Below are positions 8,937 through 17,933 of a stretch of DNA of 64,000 bases, piece after piece (positions within the stretch are counted from its first letter, which is position 1; each line of letters begins with the position of its first letter). A model generated the notes under the pieces. It made no database searches. It had not been told where the DNA came from and saw only the letters and a list, made by a program, of their open reading frames with translations. The position numbers and the translations under genes were made by a program. The stretch is taken from contig CAYSCW010000012.1 of assembly GCA_964429795.1 (NCBI GenBank), positions 12,759-76,758 on the forward strand. The letters run 5' to 3'. The stretch is from CAYSCW01 sp964429795. Lineage in GTDB: Bacteria; Acidobacteriota; Aminicenantia; Aminicenantales; Aminicenantaceae.

Positions 8937-10469
8937 ATGAGGAAGTATTTTAAACCCATTCCTCGGAGAAAGTTTTTAAAAGCAAGTCTGACGGGCGGAG
9001 TGATTGTGGCCACCCTTCCTGTATGGAAGATTTTTTCTTTTACTGACCCTCCCCAGGATTTTCATGTCAATCCTGCTTGTAACCTCTCCAAGGAAACTCT
9101 GGAAAAACTGATCAAGATTGCGCTTCAGAGAGGCAGTGAATTTGCGGAAGTGTACGTGGAATACAATGTGGGAAATCAGATCTATCTGGAGGAGAATAAG
9201 ATCTATGGAGCAGGAAGAGGAGTGGATATGGGCGTAGGCATCCGTGTTCTTCATGGTGAAAAAACAGGATACGCCTACTCAGATGATCTGGGTTTTGAAA
9301 AGCTTAAACAGACAGCAGAAGTGGCCAGCTTTATCGCCGCTGAAGCAGAAGTCAAGGAGCCTGTGGGATTGAAAGCCCAAAAAATACCTCAGTACTACAT
9401 GGTTAAGGTTTCTCCTGATAGTATCGTTCCCAAGGACAAAGCCAAACTCCTCTGGAAAGCGAATTCTGTAGGCCGGGAATACGATCAAAGGATCAACCAG
9501 GTTAACGTCAGCTTCGCCGATACCAACAAGAAAATTATCATCGCCAATTCGGAAGGAACATGGATGGAAGATGTACAGACTCTATCCAGATTGATGGTGA
9601 GCATCAATGCCATCGAAGGCGAAAAGCGCAGCCGAGGTTATGCCTACAAGGATGGAACACTTGGTTATGAACATTACGATTTAAAGGTCGCTGAAGAGCT
9701 GGCCAGAGAGGCAGGGAGGATAGCCATAGCCATGCTCCCGGCTGAGAGCGCCCCAGCAGGAGAATACCCGATTGTGATGGCCAAAGGGCACTGCGGCACG
9801 TTTTTCCACGAAGCCATTGGGCATAGCCTGGAAAGTGACGGCATTCGGAAGAAGACATCCTGCTTTTGGGATAAAAAAGGAAAAATGATTGCCTCGGAAG
9901 TTACTTCTCTTGCCGATGACGGAACTGTGCCTGGATCGCGGGGAACCATCAATGTCGATGACGAGGGAACTCCGGGTCAAGAAACTATTCTTATCGATAA
10001 GGGAAAGTGCGTCAATTTCCTCTATGATCGATTGAATGCCAAACTGATGAAGGCGCAGTTAACTGGAAACGGAAGGAGAGAATCCTACCAGCATTACCCT
10101 ATCCCCAGGATGACCAATACCTATCTTTTAGCCGGAAATGATGACCCCGAGGAGATCGTGAAATCCATAAAGAAAGGAATGTACATAGCTCGGATCGGGG
10201 GAGGAAATGTCTCTTGGGTAACAGGGCGGTTTGTATTTTCTGTTCCCGAAGGATATCTCATCGAGGATGGCAAAGTGACCAAACCTCTCAAGGGTATTCA
10301 GCTCATGGGGAGTGGACCTGAGGTCTTGATGAATATCGTCATGGTAGGTCCAGACTTGGAAATCTGGGGCGGCGGCACCTGCGGTAAAGATGGCCAAGGC
10401 AAACCTGTCTCTGATGGCAATCCAACCCTGAAGGTTTCTACAATCACCATCGGTGGAGCAAAGGTGTAA
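8937..10469 (+). CDS. tldD: TldD-family metalloprotease with Tat signal
   Basis: TldD-type subunit (510 residues) of the TldD/TldE modulator-of-gyrase protease family, which in known pairs cleaves unfolded peptides in the TldD/TldE chamber. The start at 8937 follows AAGGAGG at ideal spacing. The N-terminus is a textbook twin-arginine signal: PRRKFLKAS followed by a hydrophobic stretch ending near FSF. The metal motif HEAIGH (His291-His295) with LESDG follows the TldD pattern HExxxH. Most characterised TldD proteins are cytoplasmic, so a Tat signal is unusual and implies export of a folded enzyme. The TldE gene follows 11 bases later, in the same operon. Confidence 0.92.
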   Translation: MRKYFKPIPRRKFLKASLTGGVIVATLPVWKIFSFTDPPQDFHVNPACNLSKETLEKLIKIALQRGSEFAEVYVEYNVGNQIYLEENKIYGAGRGVDMGVGIRVLHGEKTGYAYSDDLGFEKLKQTAEVASFIAAEAEVKEPVGLKAQKIPQYYMVKVSPDSIVPKDKAKLLWKANSVGREYDQRINQVNVSFADTNKKIIIANSEGTWMEDVQTLSRLMVSINAIEGEKRSRGYAYKDGTLGYEHYDLKVAEELAREAGRIAIAMLPAESAPAGEYPIVMAKGHCGTFFHEAIGHSLESDGIRKKTSCFWDKKGKMIASEVTSLADDGTVPGSRGTINVDDEGTPGQETILIDKGKCVNFLYDRLNAKLMKAQLTGNGRRESYQHYPIPRMTNTYLLAGNDDPEEIVKSIKKGMYIARIGGGNVSWVTGRFVFSVPEGYLIEDGKVTKPLKGIQLMGSGPEVLMNIVMVGPDLEIWGGGTCGKDGQGKPVSDGNPTLKVSTITIGGAKV

Positions 10470-10480
10470 AGGAGGGGAAA

Positions 10481-11824
10481 ATGGATTACAAGCGTTTAGC
10501 TGAAGATATCATAAAAAAGGCATTGAAATTAGGAGCTGATGAGGCCGAAATCTACCTGGAAAACAACCGTGATTTTGAGCTTACAGTCAGAAATGGAGAT
10601 GTGGAAACCATCAAACAAGCTACCTCCAAGGGCATTGGCCTGACCGTATTCAAAGAAAAAAAACTCGGGTTCTCCTTTACCTCTGATTTTTCAGATCAGT
10701 CTGTTGATGAATTCACCAAAAAGACCATCCAGCTTTCAGAAGTGGCAGATCCTAAACCATGGAACGGCCTTCCTGATTTCGGGAAGCAAGAAACAAAGGA
10801 TCTTAACCTCTACGACTCATCCATCGCAGAGATCCCCAACGAAAAGAAGATCATGATGGCCAAGGAGGCCGAGAAGATTGCTTTGGCCTACGATAAGAGG
10901 ATCACCAAATCCGAAGGAGGGTATTTCGGAGATTCTGAAACAGAAATCATCCTGGTCAATTCCAAGGGTCTTTCTCGCTCTTCCAAGAGAACAGGAGCTT
11001 ATTTTGGAGTGGGAGTCGTTGCCGGAGAAGGAAATGATATGCAGTCAGGATGGTGGAGTAGCTCCAAGAGGCACTTTATGGACTTGGATAACATCGAGAA
11101 TGTGGCCAAGACAGCTGGCAAAAGAGCTGTGGAAAAGTTGGGCGCAAAACCTGTCGAGACCCAAAAAGCGCCCGTGGTTTACGACAGGTATGGTGCAGGT
11201 GCATTCTGGTATGGAATCTTATTCGCCATGATGGGAGATAGCGTTTACAAGAAGACCACCTATTTAATGGATTATTTGAACAAGTCCATAGCTCCTGACT
11301 TCATTACCCTGGTAGATGATCCCACCATTCCCAGACACGTTTCCTCAGTTCCTTTTGACGGAGAAGGTAAAGTTACCCAGAAGAATGTTCTCATCGAAAA
11401 GGGAATGCTGAAGATGTTTATCTATGATACCATCATCGCCCGAAAAGCAGGAGTAAAGGTCAATACTATCGCCTGGAGGTCTGGATACCGTTCCATCCCA
11501 TCGGCCGGATTCCTGAATGTCATTATTCAAAATGGAACAGTGGATAGAGACAAGATCATCTCTGAGATCAAGAACGGCTTCTTGGTTACAGGACTTAGAG
11601 GCATAGGCACAGATATTCCCACTGGAAATTATTCCTGTGGTGCTTCTGGCTTTTGGATAAGAGATGGGGAGATAGCCTTTCCCGTGGACGGAATCACACT
11701 GGGTGGAAATGCCACCGATATCCTTAAGAATATCGAAGTTGTGGCCGATGACCTTGATATAAGAGGCGGGCTGAACAGTCCCTCTTTTAAAATCTCTGAG
11801 ATGATCATAGGTGGGAAAAAGTAA
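10481..11824 (+). CDS. tldE: TldE/PmbA-family protease subunit
   Basis: Partner subunit (447 residues) of the TldD/TldE protease. It shares the fold of TldD but lacks the HExxxH zinc motif, as expected for TldE/PmbA. Recognisable segments are the N-terminal ADEAEIYLENNRDFELTVRNG, the central VVYDRYGAGAFWYGILFAMMG and the C-terminal GNYSCGASGFWIRDGE and GGLNSPSFKISEMIIGG. AAAGGAGGGG precedes the ATG. It has no signal peptide of its own although TldD has a Tat signal. If the complex forms in the cytoplasm, TldE could be carried out with TldD; otherwise the two would be separated. Confidence 0.92.
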   Translation: MDYKRLAEDIIKKALKLGADEAEIYLENNRDFELTVRNGDVETIKQATSKGIGLTVFKEKKLGFSFTSDFSDQSVDEFTKKTIQLSEVADPKPWNGLPDFGKQETKDLNLYDSSIAEIPNEKKIMMAKEAEKIALAYDKRITKSEGGYFGDSETEIILVNSKGLSRSSKRTGAYFGVGVVAGEGNDMQSGWWSSSKRHFMDLDNIENVAKTAGKRAVEKLGAKPVETQKAPVVYDRYGAGAFWYGILFAMMGDSVYKKTTYLMDYLNKSIAPDFITLVDDPTIPRHVSSVPFDGEGKVTQKNVLIEKGMLKMFIYDTIIARKAGVKVNTIAWRSGYRSIPSAGFLNVIIQNGTVDRDKIISEIKNGFLVTGLRGIGTDIPTGNYSCGASGFWIRDGEIAFPVDGITLGGNATDILKNIEVVADDLDIRGGLNSPSFKISEMIIGGKK

Positions 11825-11994
11825 AAGTTTCATCCGGCTTCTCTCGAATGTGCGCATCCGAAAGGCTTGGCAGTTCAGAGATTTCTAGCCTAATGTCCAG
11901 ACGTCGGTAAGAAAGGAAAAAGAGAGCCATTAAAAGTTAAATTTTGTGATGATTTCCATTTAAGAGACAAACAGAGCAATAATTTTACTCATCA

Positions 11995-13560
11995 ATGACG
12001 CTGTACGGTATCCTCTCCGGCACCGCAAGGTCCCATCCTGAGAAGTTGGCTGTGGTATGCGGCCAGAAAAGATACAGCTACGCCCAGTTCAGGCGTAGGG
12101 TGGATAGACTGGCTTTGGTTTTTCAATCTTTAGGTATACGGAAAGATGATAAAATTGCCGTGATTCACCAGAACTGCCACCGCTTCCTGGAAACTTATTT
12201 TGCAGCAGCCAAGATAGGAGCGGTTCCTGTCCCTATTAATTACAGATTGGCATCACAGGATTTCATCTTCATCCTCAACGATTCCCAGGCTAAGCTCCTC
12301 ATGGCTCAGCCCCATTTTGTATCCTCGATTGTTGGAAGGAGAGATGTTCTGCCTCTATTGAAAAATGTAATTTTGACAGAACCTTTCGATGTCCAATGGA
12401 AGGATTCGAGAGTTTTTGGATACGAGCAGTTGTTGGAGCAAAGAGAATCCAGAGAGGAGTATTTCCCAAAGATCGAAGAAGGGGACATTGCTCAAATATA
12501 CTACACCAGCGGCACAACAGGAAGGCCAAAAGGCGTGATCCTCACCCATATGAACAACTGGGTGCATGCAGAAGGAACAATCCTGGAGCTGGGTCTTTCC
12601 TCCAATGATTACTGGCTTCATGTTTCGCCGATGTTCCACTTGGCAGATGCATGGGCTGTATGGTCCATGACCAAGGTGGCGGGCACGCATGTGATGGTTC
12701 CCTATTTTGAGCCAAAACAGGTTTTGGAAGCTATAGAAAAACACAAGATTACTGTGAGCAACTTCATACCCACCATGCTCAATGTTTTGGTCAACACTCC
12801 GGATGTCAAGAGTTATGATTTTTCCTCTTTGAGATTGATACTCAGCGGAGGGGCGCCTATCGCCAAAGTAGTGGTAAGAAAGGTGGTGGAGATATTTGGA
12901 TGTGACTTCATCCAGACCTATGGTCTGACCGAGACCAGTCCTTTTTTAACTATGTCAATTCTCAGAGATGAGATGAAGCACCTTCCCTTTGAAGAGAGGC
13001 TGAGATACATGGTTACCACAGGCAGGCCATTCTACAGTGTGGACCTCAAAGTAGTGAGAGAGGATGGCAGCGAAGTCCTTCCAGATGAGAAGGAAGTGGG
13101 GGAGATTGTAGTCAAGGGTCCGACCATCACTGCCGGATATTGGAACTTACCGGGGGAAACCTCAAAGCGCATCAAAGATGGCTGGCTTCATACCCGGGAT
13201 TTGGCAGTAGTAAATCCGGAAGGGTATGTGACCATCGTGGACAGAAAAGACGACATGATTATCACTGGCGGGGAAAAGGTCTACTCTATCGAAGTGGAAA
13301 GTGTTCTCTACTCACATCCGTCCATTTTGGAAGCTGCGGTTATCGGGCTTGAACATCCTCTTTGGGGAGAGAGTATAACTGCTGTCGTTGTCCCCAAGGC
13401 TGGAAAAAAACTCTGTGAAGAGGAGGTGATCACCTTCTGCAAGGATAGGTTAGCGCATTTTAAGGCGCCCAAAAGAGTGATTTTAGCTCAGCAACTGCCA
13501 AAAACAGGCTCTGCCAAGATTTATAAATATAAGTTACGAGAAATTTATAGAAAGGAGTAA
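11995..13560 (+). CDS. AMP-forming acyl-CoA synthetase/ligase
   Basis: Adenylate-forming enzyme of 521 residues that activates a carboxylic acid with ATP and joins it to CoA. The phosphate-binding loop YYTSGTTGRPKGV, the acyl-adenylate motif QTYGLTETSP, GWLHTRDLAVVNPEGYVTIVDRKDD (ADP-region hinge) and the catalytic C-terminal lysine region PKTGSAKIYKYKLR are all present, so it should be active. The family includes fatty-acyl, aryl and branched-chain acid ligases; chain-length specificity cannot be read here. In a peptide-fermenting host, branched or aromatic acids from amino acids are likely substrates. The ribosome binding site is weak and the gene stands alone. Confidence 0.88.
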   Translation: MTLYGILSGTARSHPEKLAVVCGQKRYSYAQFRRRVDRLALVFQSLGIRKDDKIAVIHQNCHRFLETYFAAAKIGAVPVPINYRLASQDFIFILNDSQAKLLMAQPHFVSSIVGRRDVLPLLKNVILTEPFDVQWKDSRVFGYEQLLEQRESREEYFPKIEEGDIAQIYYTSGTTGRPKGVILTHMNNWVHAEGTILELGLSSNDYWLHVSPMFHLADAWAVWSMTKVAGTHVMVPYFEPKQVLEAIEKHKITVSNFIPTMLNVLVNTPDVKSYDFSSLRLILSGGAPIAKVVVRKVVEIFGCDFIQTYGLTETSPFLTMSILRDEMKHLPFEERLRYMVTTGRPFYSVDLKVVREDGSEVLPDEKEVGEIVVKGPTITAGYWNLPGETSKRIKDGWLHTRDLAVVNPEGYVTIVDRKDDMIITGGEKVYSIEVESVLYSHPSILEAAVIGLEHPLWGESITAVVVPKAGKKLCEEEVITFCKDRLAHFKAPKRVILAQQLPKTGSAKIYKYKLREIYRKE

Positions 13561-13686
13561 AGAAAGAAATTCTTGCTTTTCTGTATGAATTATCTGATAA
13601 TTATAACTTCCTGGCGTTCACTTCTTTGAGTTCAACACAAAAAGGGGTGTTTCGTCTCAGGGAGAGATATATTTTCGAGGTGTACT

Positions 13687-13941
13687 ATGTCATTTCAGAT
13701 TTATGTGGGCAACATATCCTATGGGATGAGAGAGGATACTCTTAAGGAGCTTTTCGAGCAGTACGGCGAAGTGACTTCAGTAAATATCGTTAAAGATCGG
13801 ATGACCGGAAGATCCAGAGGTTTCGGTTTTGTAGAGATGGCCGATAAAGATGAAGCAGAGAAAGCCATCGAGGCCCTGAACGGGACTGATGTAGATGGTA
13901 GAAATATCAGGGTCAATGTTGCTCGATCAAAAAGAGAATAG
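13687..13941 (+). CDS. Small RRM RNA-binding protein
   Basis: Single RNA recognition motif protein of 84 residues, like the cold-induced Rbp proteins of cyanobacteria and other bacteria. RNP2 is IYVGNI and RNP1 is RGFGFVEM, with the aromatic residues for RNA stacking in place; the rest (KDEAEKAIEALNGTDVDGRNIRVNVARSKRE) completes the fold and a short basic tail. It acts in the cytoplasm, probably as an RNA chaperone. Start supported by CGAGGTG upstream. The leader of about 125 bases before it may carry post-transcriptional control, as for other cold-shock-type genes, but I see no specific structure. Confidence 0.92.
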   Translation: MSFQIYVGNISYGMREDTLKELFEQYGEVTSVNIVKDRMTGRSRGFGFVEMADKDEAEKAIEALNGTDVDGRNIRVNVARSKRE

Positions 13942-14321
13942 GGGATTGAATTTTTGAAGTGAGGGTAATGGGAAAAAAAGTAAATACTCTTGTTTTCGAT
14001 ATAAAGTTTATAGAGACACTCTGAAGCTCAAGGTATAATCTTTGGCTTTTGAGGATTACACTTTAGTTTCGCTTCTTTACCAAATCTCACTTTCAGAATA
14101 AAAATAACAAAATCCCACTCTTTCTCTTTTGTGATTTTATAAGCAGCCAGTAGGGACGTCTTTCCTCCTTCTCTGCCTCAAATGGAGGCTTCAATCTAAA
14201 CGTATTTTTCTGCCTTCGTATAATTGAGTGTCAATATCCAGAAGCGTACGGAAAACAGGGATTTTCATTTGACTGCAAGTTTTCTTTGCAATAAGCTTCT
14301 TTAGGGAAAACAGAAAAAGAG
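13942..14321. other. Intergenic stretch, nothing recognised
   Basis: AT-rich non-coding sequence between the RRM and DUF2784-like genes. I find no convincing open frame, hairpin terminator or repeat in it. Confidence 0.4.
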
Positions 14322-14699
14322 ATGTATGCCTTTCTGGACAAATTCTTCTTTGTCTTCCATTCCGCTCTCATGATTTTCATTCTTCTTGGCTGGATATGGA
14401 AGAAAACCAGATTGGCCAACCTCATCGTGATCTTGTTGACAGCATTTTCCTGGCTTGTGTTGGGGATATGGTATGGCTTCGGCTTTTGTCCGAGTACGGA
14501 GTGGCACTGGCAGGTCAGGGAAAAGTTGGGACATTACGATATGCCCAATTCTTACACTAAATTCCTTGCTGATTCCCTTATCGGTCTCGATGTGAGTCAG
14601 AAGATGGTAGATGTCTTTGCCGTTCTTTTTTTAATGCTGGCTTTCGTAAGCTCAGGTTGGACGAATGTGAAGGGTTGGAGAAAAAGGAAAAAAAAATAA
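14322..14699 (+). CDS. DUF2784-like small membrane protein
   Basis: Integral membrane protein of 125 residues with three or four hydrophobic segments (about residues 5-25, 33-52 and 95-113). The central motif FGFCPSTEWHWQVREKLG is the hallmark of DUF2784 proteins, whose usual form is CPLTxWE(W)xLR. The C-terminus is strongly basic (KGWRKRKKK) and should be cytoplasmic. The function of the family is unknown. It stands alone and converges on the radical SAM gene 26 bases downstream. Confidence 0.75.
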   Translation: MYAFLDKFFFVFHSALMIFILLGWIWKKTRLANLIVILLTAFSWLVLGIWYGFGFCPSTEWHWQVREKLGHYDMPNSYTKFLADSLIGLDVSQKMVDVFAVLFLMLAFVSSGWTNVKGWRKRKKK

Positions 14700-14725
14700 A
14701 AAGAGAAAGGTCTGACCCTAAAGTT

Positions 14726-15481
14726 TTAAAAGAGGACTCGGGTTTCAATCCCTTCGCTAGTAAATACAGCTTTCAGACTTCGGCTGATGTGGTGGAAAAA
14801 GGCTGGCCTAAGACCGGACTCTAAGCGGAATCGACGATAGTGGCTGGCAACCTTTCCCTTGTCATTCATGCGATCGATGTAAACAAAATCCACTGTTCCA
14901 AGGAGTTGTTGTGCCAGGTTCTGAGGATTCTGAGGGAGGATGGGCCCGATAAAGGCATAAGTCTTGATTCCACACCGGTGAAGAGTTGCCAAAGCCTTTA
15001 TCCGTTCTGGAATAGGGGAGGAGCGAGGTTCGAAGAGTTTCCTGATATTATCATTATCAGTGGTGATGGTCAGTCCCACCTCACAATGCTCAAAGCCGCC
15101 CAGGAGATCCACATCTCTGGTCACTAATACCGATTTGGTCAGGATGGAGACAGGCAGCTTGTGGTTCAGGAGTATTTTCAGACACTGGCGGGTGAGTTTA
15201 TACCGTCGTTCTAGGGGTTGGTAAGGATCTGTCACCGAGCTGATTATCACTTCCCATTGGTGGGCGCGTTGAACCTCCTTGGCCAGAAGATCAGGAGAAT
15301 TGATTTTAACATCCACGAATTGTCCCCATCTTTCCCTGTGCCCGGTGAATCTTCTCATGAAAGTGGCATAACAATACAGGCAGCCATGCTGGCATCCGAT
15401 GTATGGATTGAGACAGTAGGTCTTCTCCTGAATACGTGAACGGACTAAGATTTTTTTTGACTGTGTTTCCTGGACGATCAT
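14726..15481 (-). CDS. SPL-family radical SAM protein
   Basis: Radical S-adenosylmethionine enzyme of 251 residues related to spore photoproduct lyase (SplB, 'DNA repair photolyase' group). The cluster motif is CQHGCLYCYA (CxxxCxxC), preceded by NPYIGC, a typical signature of this group. SSVTDPYQPLERRYKLTRQCL and SILTKSVLVTRD are also characteristic. It is shorter than true SplB (about 340 residues), and the natural substrate of these short members is not established; a role in DNA repair or nucleotide modification is only by analogy. Single gene. Confidence 0.85.
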   Translation of the reverse strand: MIVQETQSKKILVRSRIQEKTYCLNPYIGCQHGCLYCYATFMRRFTGHRERWGQFVDVKINSPDLLAKEVQRAHQWEVIISSVTDPYQPLERRYKLTRQCLKILLNHKLPVSILTKSVLVTRDVDLLGGFEHCEVGLTITTDNDNIRKLFEPRSSPIPERIKALATLHRCGIKTYAFIGPILPQNPQNLAQQLLGTVDFVYIDRMNDKGKVASHYRRFRLESGLRPAFFHHISRSLKAVFTSEGIETRVLF

Positions 15482-15697
15482 CTGATTATGTTGATTTTAT
15501 ATCACAAAAGGAAGAATTTTTGTCAATTTCCCTTTTGACATCCAAGTTTTCCTATGATATTTTTTCTGCGCAAAAAAAACTGAAGATCCTTTACTTAATT
15601 CTTCACCGATGTTAAAGGGAAAAACACACACTCAGATTTGTCAATCGAGTACCACTGTATTCATAGAATCAATTGCTGAAGGAGAAGGACATCTTCG

Positions 15698-17239
15698 ATG
15701 AAAAAAATATTGTATATAGCCTTGATTTTATTCCTGGTTCCAGGATGGGGCTCGCCGCTGGGCTCAAAGACCATCACCTTGATTCACTCCAACGATACTC
15801 ATGGAACTTACAAGCCCAATAAGATCAAATGGGATGACCAGGAGAGATTGATTGGAGGGATGGAATCAGTGAGTCATTATATCAACGCAATAAGGGAAAG
15901 CGAAAAGGACATCATGTTGATCGACCTTGGGGATATTTTGACAGGAACGCTGGCTGTAGAAATCAGATATCAGGGAGTGATTGGTGGAGCGATGATAGAG
16001 TTTCTCAACAGGTTGGGATATGAGGTATGGTGTTATGGCAATCATGAGTTTGATAGAGGGCAGCAGACTGCATTGGGATTGTCCAAGCTGGCCAATTTTC
16101 CCACAGTGATGGCTAATCTCGTCTATAAAAAGAATAGACAACTCTTTTCCGTAGAACCATACCATATCTTTGACAAAGCAGGGCTAAGAGTGGGGATCAT
16201 TGCGGTCATGGAAGAAAATTTCCTGTTAGAGGTTCAGAAGGAATATGTAGAAGGGCTAGATGTCCTGCCTATTGTCCCCACCCTGAATTCGTATATTCCA
16301 GAAATGGACAAAAGGAGCGACTTGATTATAGTCCTTATGCATGGACCTTTTAAGGAAGGATTAAGAATAGCGGAGAGCGTCGGAGGAATTGACGTTATCC
16401 TGGTTGCCTCTGAAGATGGGAAATTTGAAGAAATCAATGGTGTTCTAGTCAAATCGACCTACGGTCATCAGAGAACACTGGGTTATTTAAAATTGGGAGT
16501 AGAGGATGATAGAGTAGTCAGTCACCAAGAAGAACTGATCTGGCTCTGGGCTGATGTTTGTTTAAATCCTTCGCCTCAGGTTTCTGTTTTGGTCAAGGAA
16601 GTCGATGCTGCCATCCAATCCGATTATACCAGGGTGATAGGTGAGGCCAAAAAGGACTTGGATAAGAGAGATTATCCTATAGAGAATGCTCCAGTTGAGA
16701 TGGCTTTGGGAAACTGGATAACTGATGCTATGCGATGGAAAACCGGAGTCCAGATCGGACTCCACAACAGTGGCGGAATCAGAGCAGGTATCCAGGCTGG
16801 ACCTGTCACCAAGGAAGATGTGTTCAATGTTTTTCCTTTCCATTCCACTCTGGTCTTATTTAAACTCACCGGTCAACAACTCAAAGATGTGCTGGAAAGG
16901 GATGTGGAAAGAGGAATGGATAGACTTCAGGTTTCAGGCCTGAGGTACCAGTATTACCCGAAGCAATCCAGGCCTTATGGCGAGAGAATTACCTCTATTG
17001 AGATCGATGGAGAGGTATTAGTCAAAGAAGGCGAGATCCTCTTTCCCAAAAAAGTATACACTGCGGTCAGCAACAATTACTTGGTGGGGCATGCGGAGGA
17101 TAAATACCTTGGATTTCCGGTTGAGGAGACAAAGGATACAGGTTTTATCCTCTACCAGGTTCTGGTGGAGTGGCTGGAAAGACACAAGGTTCTTGATTAT
17201 GGTATAGAGGAGAGAGTCGTCGAAATTAATCTTGATTGA
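15698..17239 (+). CDS. UshA-like metallophosphatase, degenerate metal site
   Basis: Exported protein of 513 residues with the two-domain plan of 5'-nucleotidase/UshA: a signal peptide (MKKILYIALILFLVPGWGSP), a metallophosphoesterase domain (LIHSNDTHG, DLGDIL, CYGNHEFD) and a C-terminal substrate domain (LGNWITDAMRW, LHNSGGIRAGI, VFNVFPFHSTLVLFKLTG). The last metal motif, normally GGHxH before the domain junction, reads ILVASEDGK here, so two histidine ligands are missing. LMHGP keeps its histidine. Activity may be lost or altered, while the substrate domain looks intact. AGGAGAAGGA supports the start. Confidence 0.82.
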   Translation: MKKILYIALILFLVPGWGSPLGSKTITLIHSNDTHGTYKPNKIKWDDQERLIGGMESVSHYINAIRESEKDIMLIDLGDILTGTLAVEIRYQGVIGGAMIEFLNRLGYEVWCYGNHEFDRGQQTALGLSKLANFPTVMANLVYKKNRQLFSVEPYHIFDKAGLRVGIIAVMEENFLLEVQKEYVEGLDVLPIVPTLNSYIPEMDKRSDLIIVLMHGPFKEGLRIAESVGGIDVILVASEDGKFEEINGVLVKSTYGHQRTLGYLKLGVEDDRVVSHQEELIWLWADVCLNPSPQVSVLVKEVDAAIQSDYTRVIGEAKKDLDKRDYPIENAPVEMALGNWITDAMRWKTGVQIGLHNSGGIRAGIQAGPVTKEDVFNVFPFHSTLVLFKLTGQQLKDVLERDVERGMDRLQVSGLRYQYYPKQSRPYGERITSIEIDGEVLVKEGEILFPKKVYTAVSNNYLVGHAEDKYLGFPVEETKDTGFILYQVLVEWLERHKVLDYGIEERVVEINLD

Positions 17240-17245
17240 ATCATA

Positions 17246-17394
17246 TAACCTGTATTATTCATAAACATGCGACATTAGTCGTGGAATGAAGGGGAAATCG
17301 GGGACATGTACCGATTTTCTGAAATCGAATACGTGTCCCTTGATTTCCTGGATAATGCGGGTTCGCTTGGATTATTTATGAATAACCCAGGATA
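17246..17394 (-). repeat. Inverted-repeat element, copy A (full length)
   Basis: A roughly 150-bp element whose ends, AACCTGTATTATTCATAAA and the reverse complement of TTTATGAATAACCCAGGAT, are near-perfect terminal inverted repeats. Its core holds a long hairpin: GGGACATGT and CCGATTTT on one side, AAATCG and ACGTGTCCC on the other. It is in opposite orientation to copies B (32.2 kb) and C (39.6 kb). It has no coding capacity, so it fits a MITE- or REP-like element. Confidence 0.8.
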
Positions 17395-17423
17395 ATTAAG
17401 ACACAAGAGCGGAAAGGAAAGAG

Positions 17424-17921
17424 ATGATGTCAAAGGATAATGCCCAGAAAGTCTATGAGATTCTGGAGAGATTGGAAATTACTTGTGTTCGGCATCAGCA
17501 TCCACCTGTTTTTACAGTCGAACAGGCAGAAAAGCATTGGAAGAACATCACCGGCGCCCACTGCAAAAATCTCTTCCTGCGCAACAAGAAGGGCAACCAT
17601 CACTACCTGGTCATTCTGGAGGCATCCAAACAGGCAGAGCTCAGAACTTTAACCAAGAGATTAGGGGAAGACAGACTCAGTTTTGCCTCTCCAGAGCGGC
17701 TTATGCGCTTCCTTGGTCTGGAAGCAGGGTCTGTATCTCCTTTCGGTCTGATAAATGACCGCCAGAAACAGGTGAAAGTTATAGTGGACAGCGGCTTAAA
17801 GGAAGCAGATCTGGTCAATTTCCATCCCAATATCAACACGGAAACCGTGGGTATAACCTATTTCGACTTTGAGAAATTCCTGTCCTGGACTGGCCATAAT
17901 GTCCGTTATGTTCATTTTTAG
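17424..17921 (+). CDS. YbaK/ProX-type aminoacyl-tRNA deacylase
   Basis: Trans-editing domain protein of 165 residues of the YbaK/prolyl-tRNA-synthetase-associated family. Such enzymes hydrolyse mischarged tRNAs such as Ala-tRNA(Pro) or Cys-tRNA(Pro) in the cytoplasm. Typical elements are HPPVFTVEQAEKHW, CKNLFLRNKKGNHHYLVIL, the ASPERLMRFLGLEAGSVSPFGL block and the C-terminal FHPNINTETVGITYFDFEKFL, which match ProXp-ala/PrdX proteins. Two adjacent ATGs are possible starts (17424, 17427), both behind GGAAAG. The GNAT-like gene follows after 12 bases, so the two are probably co-transcribed. Confidence 0.88.
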   Translation: MMSKDNAQKVYEILERLEITCVRHQHPPVFTVEQAEKHWKNITGAHCKNLFLRNKKGNHHYLVILEASKQAELRTLTKRLGEDRLSFASPERLMRFLGLEAGSVSPFGLINDRQKQVKVIVDSGLKEADLVNFHPNINTETVGITYFDFEKFLSWTGHNVRYVHF

Positions 17922-17933
17922 AGGAGAAAAAAA

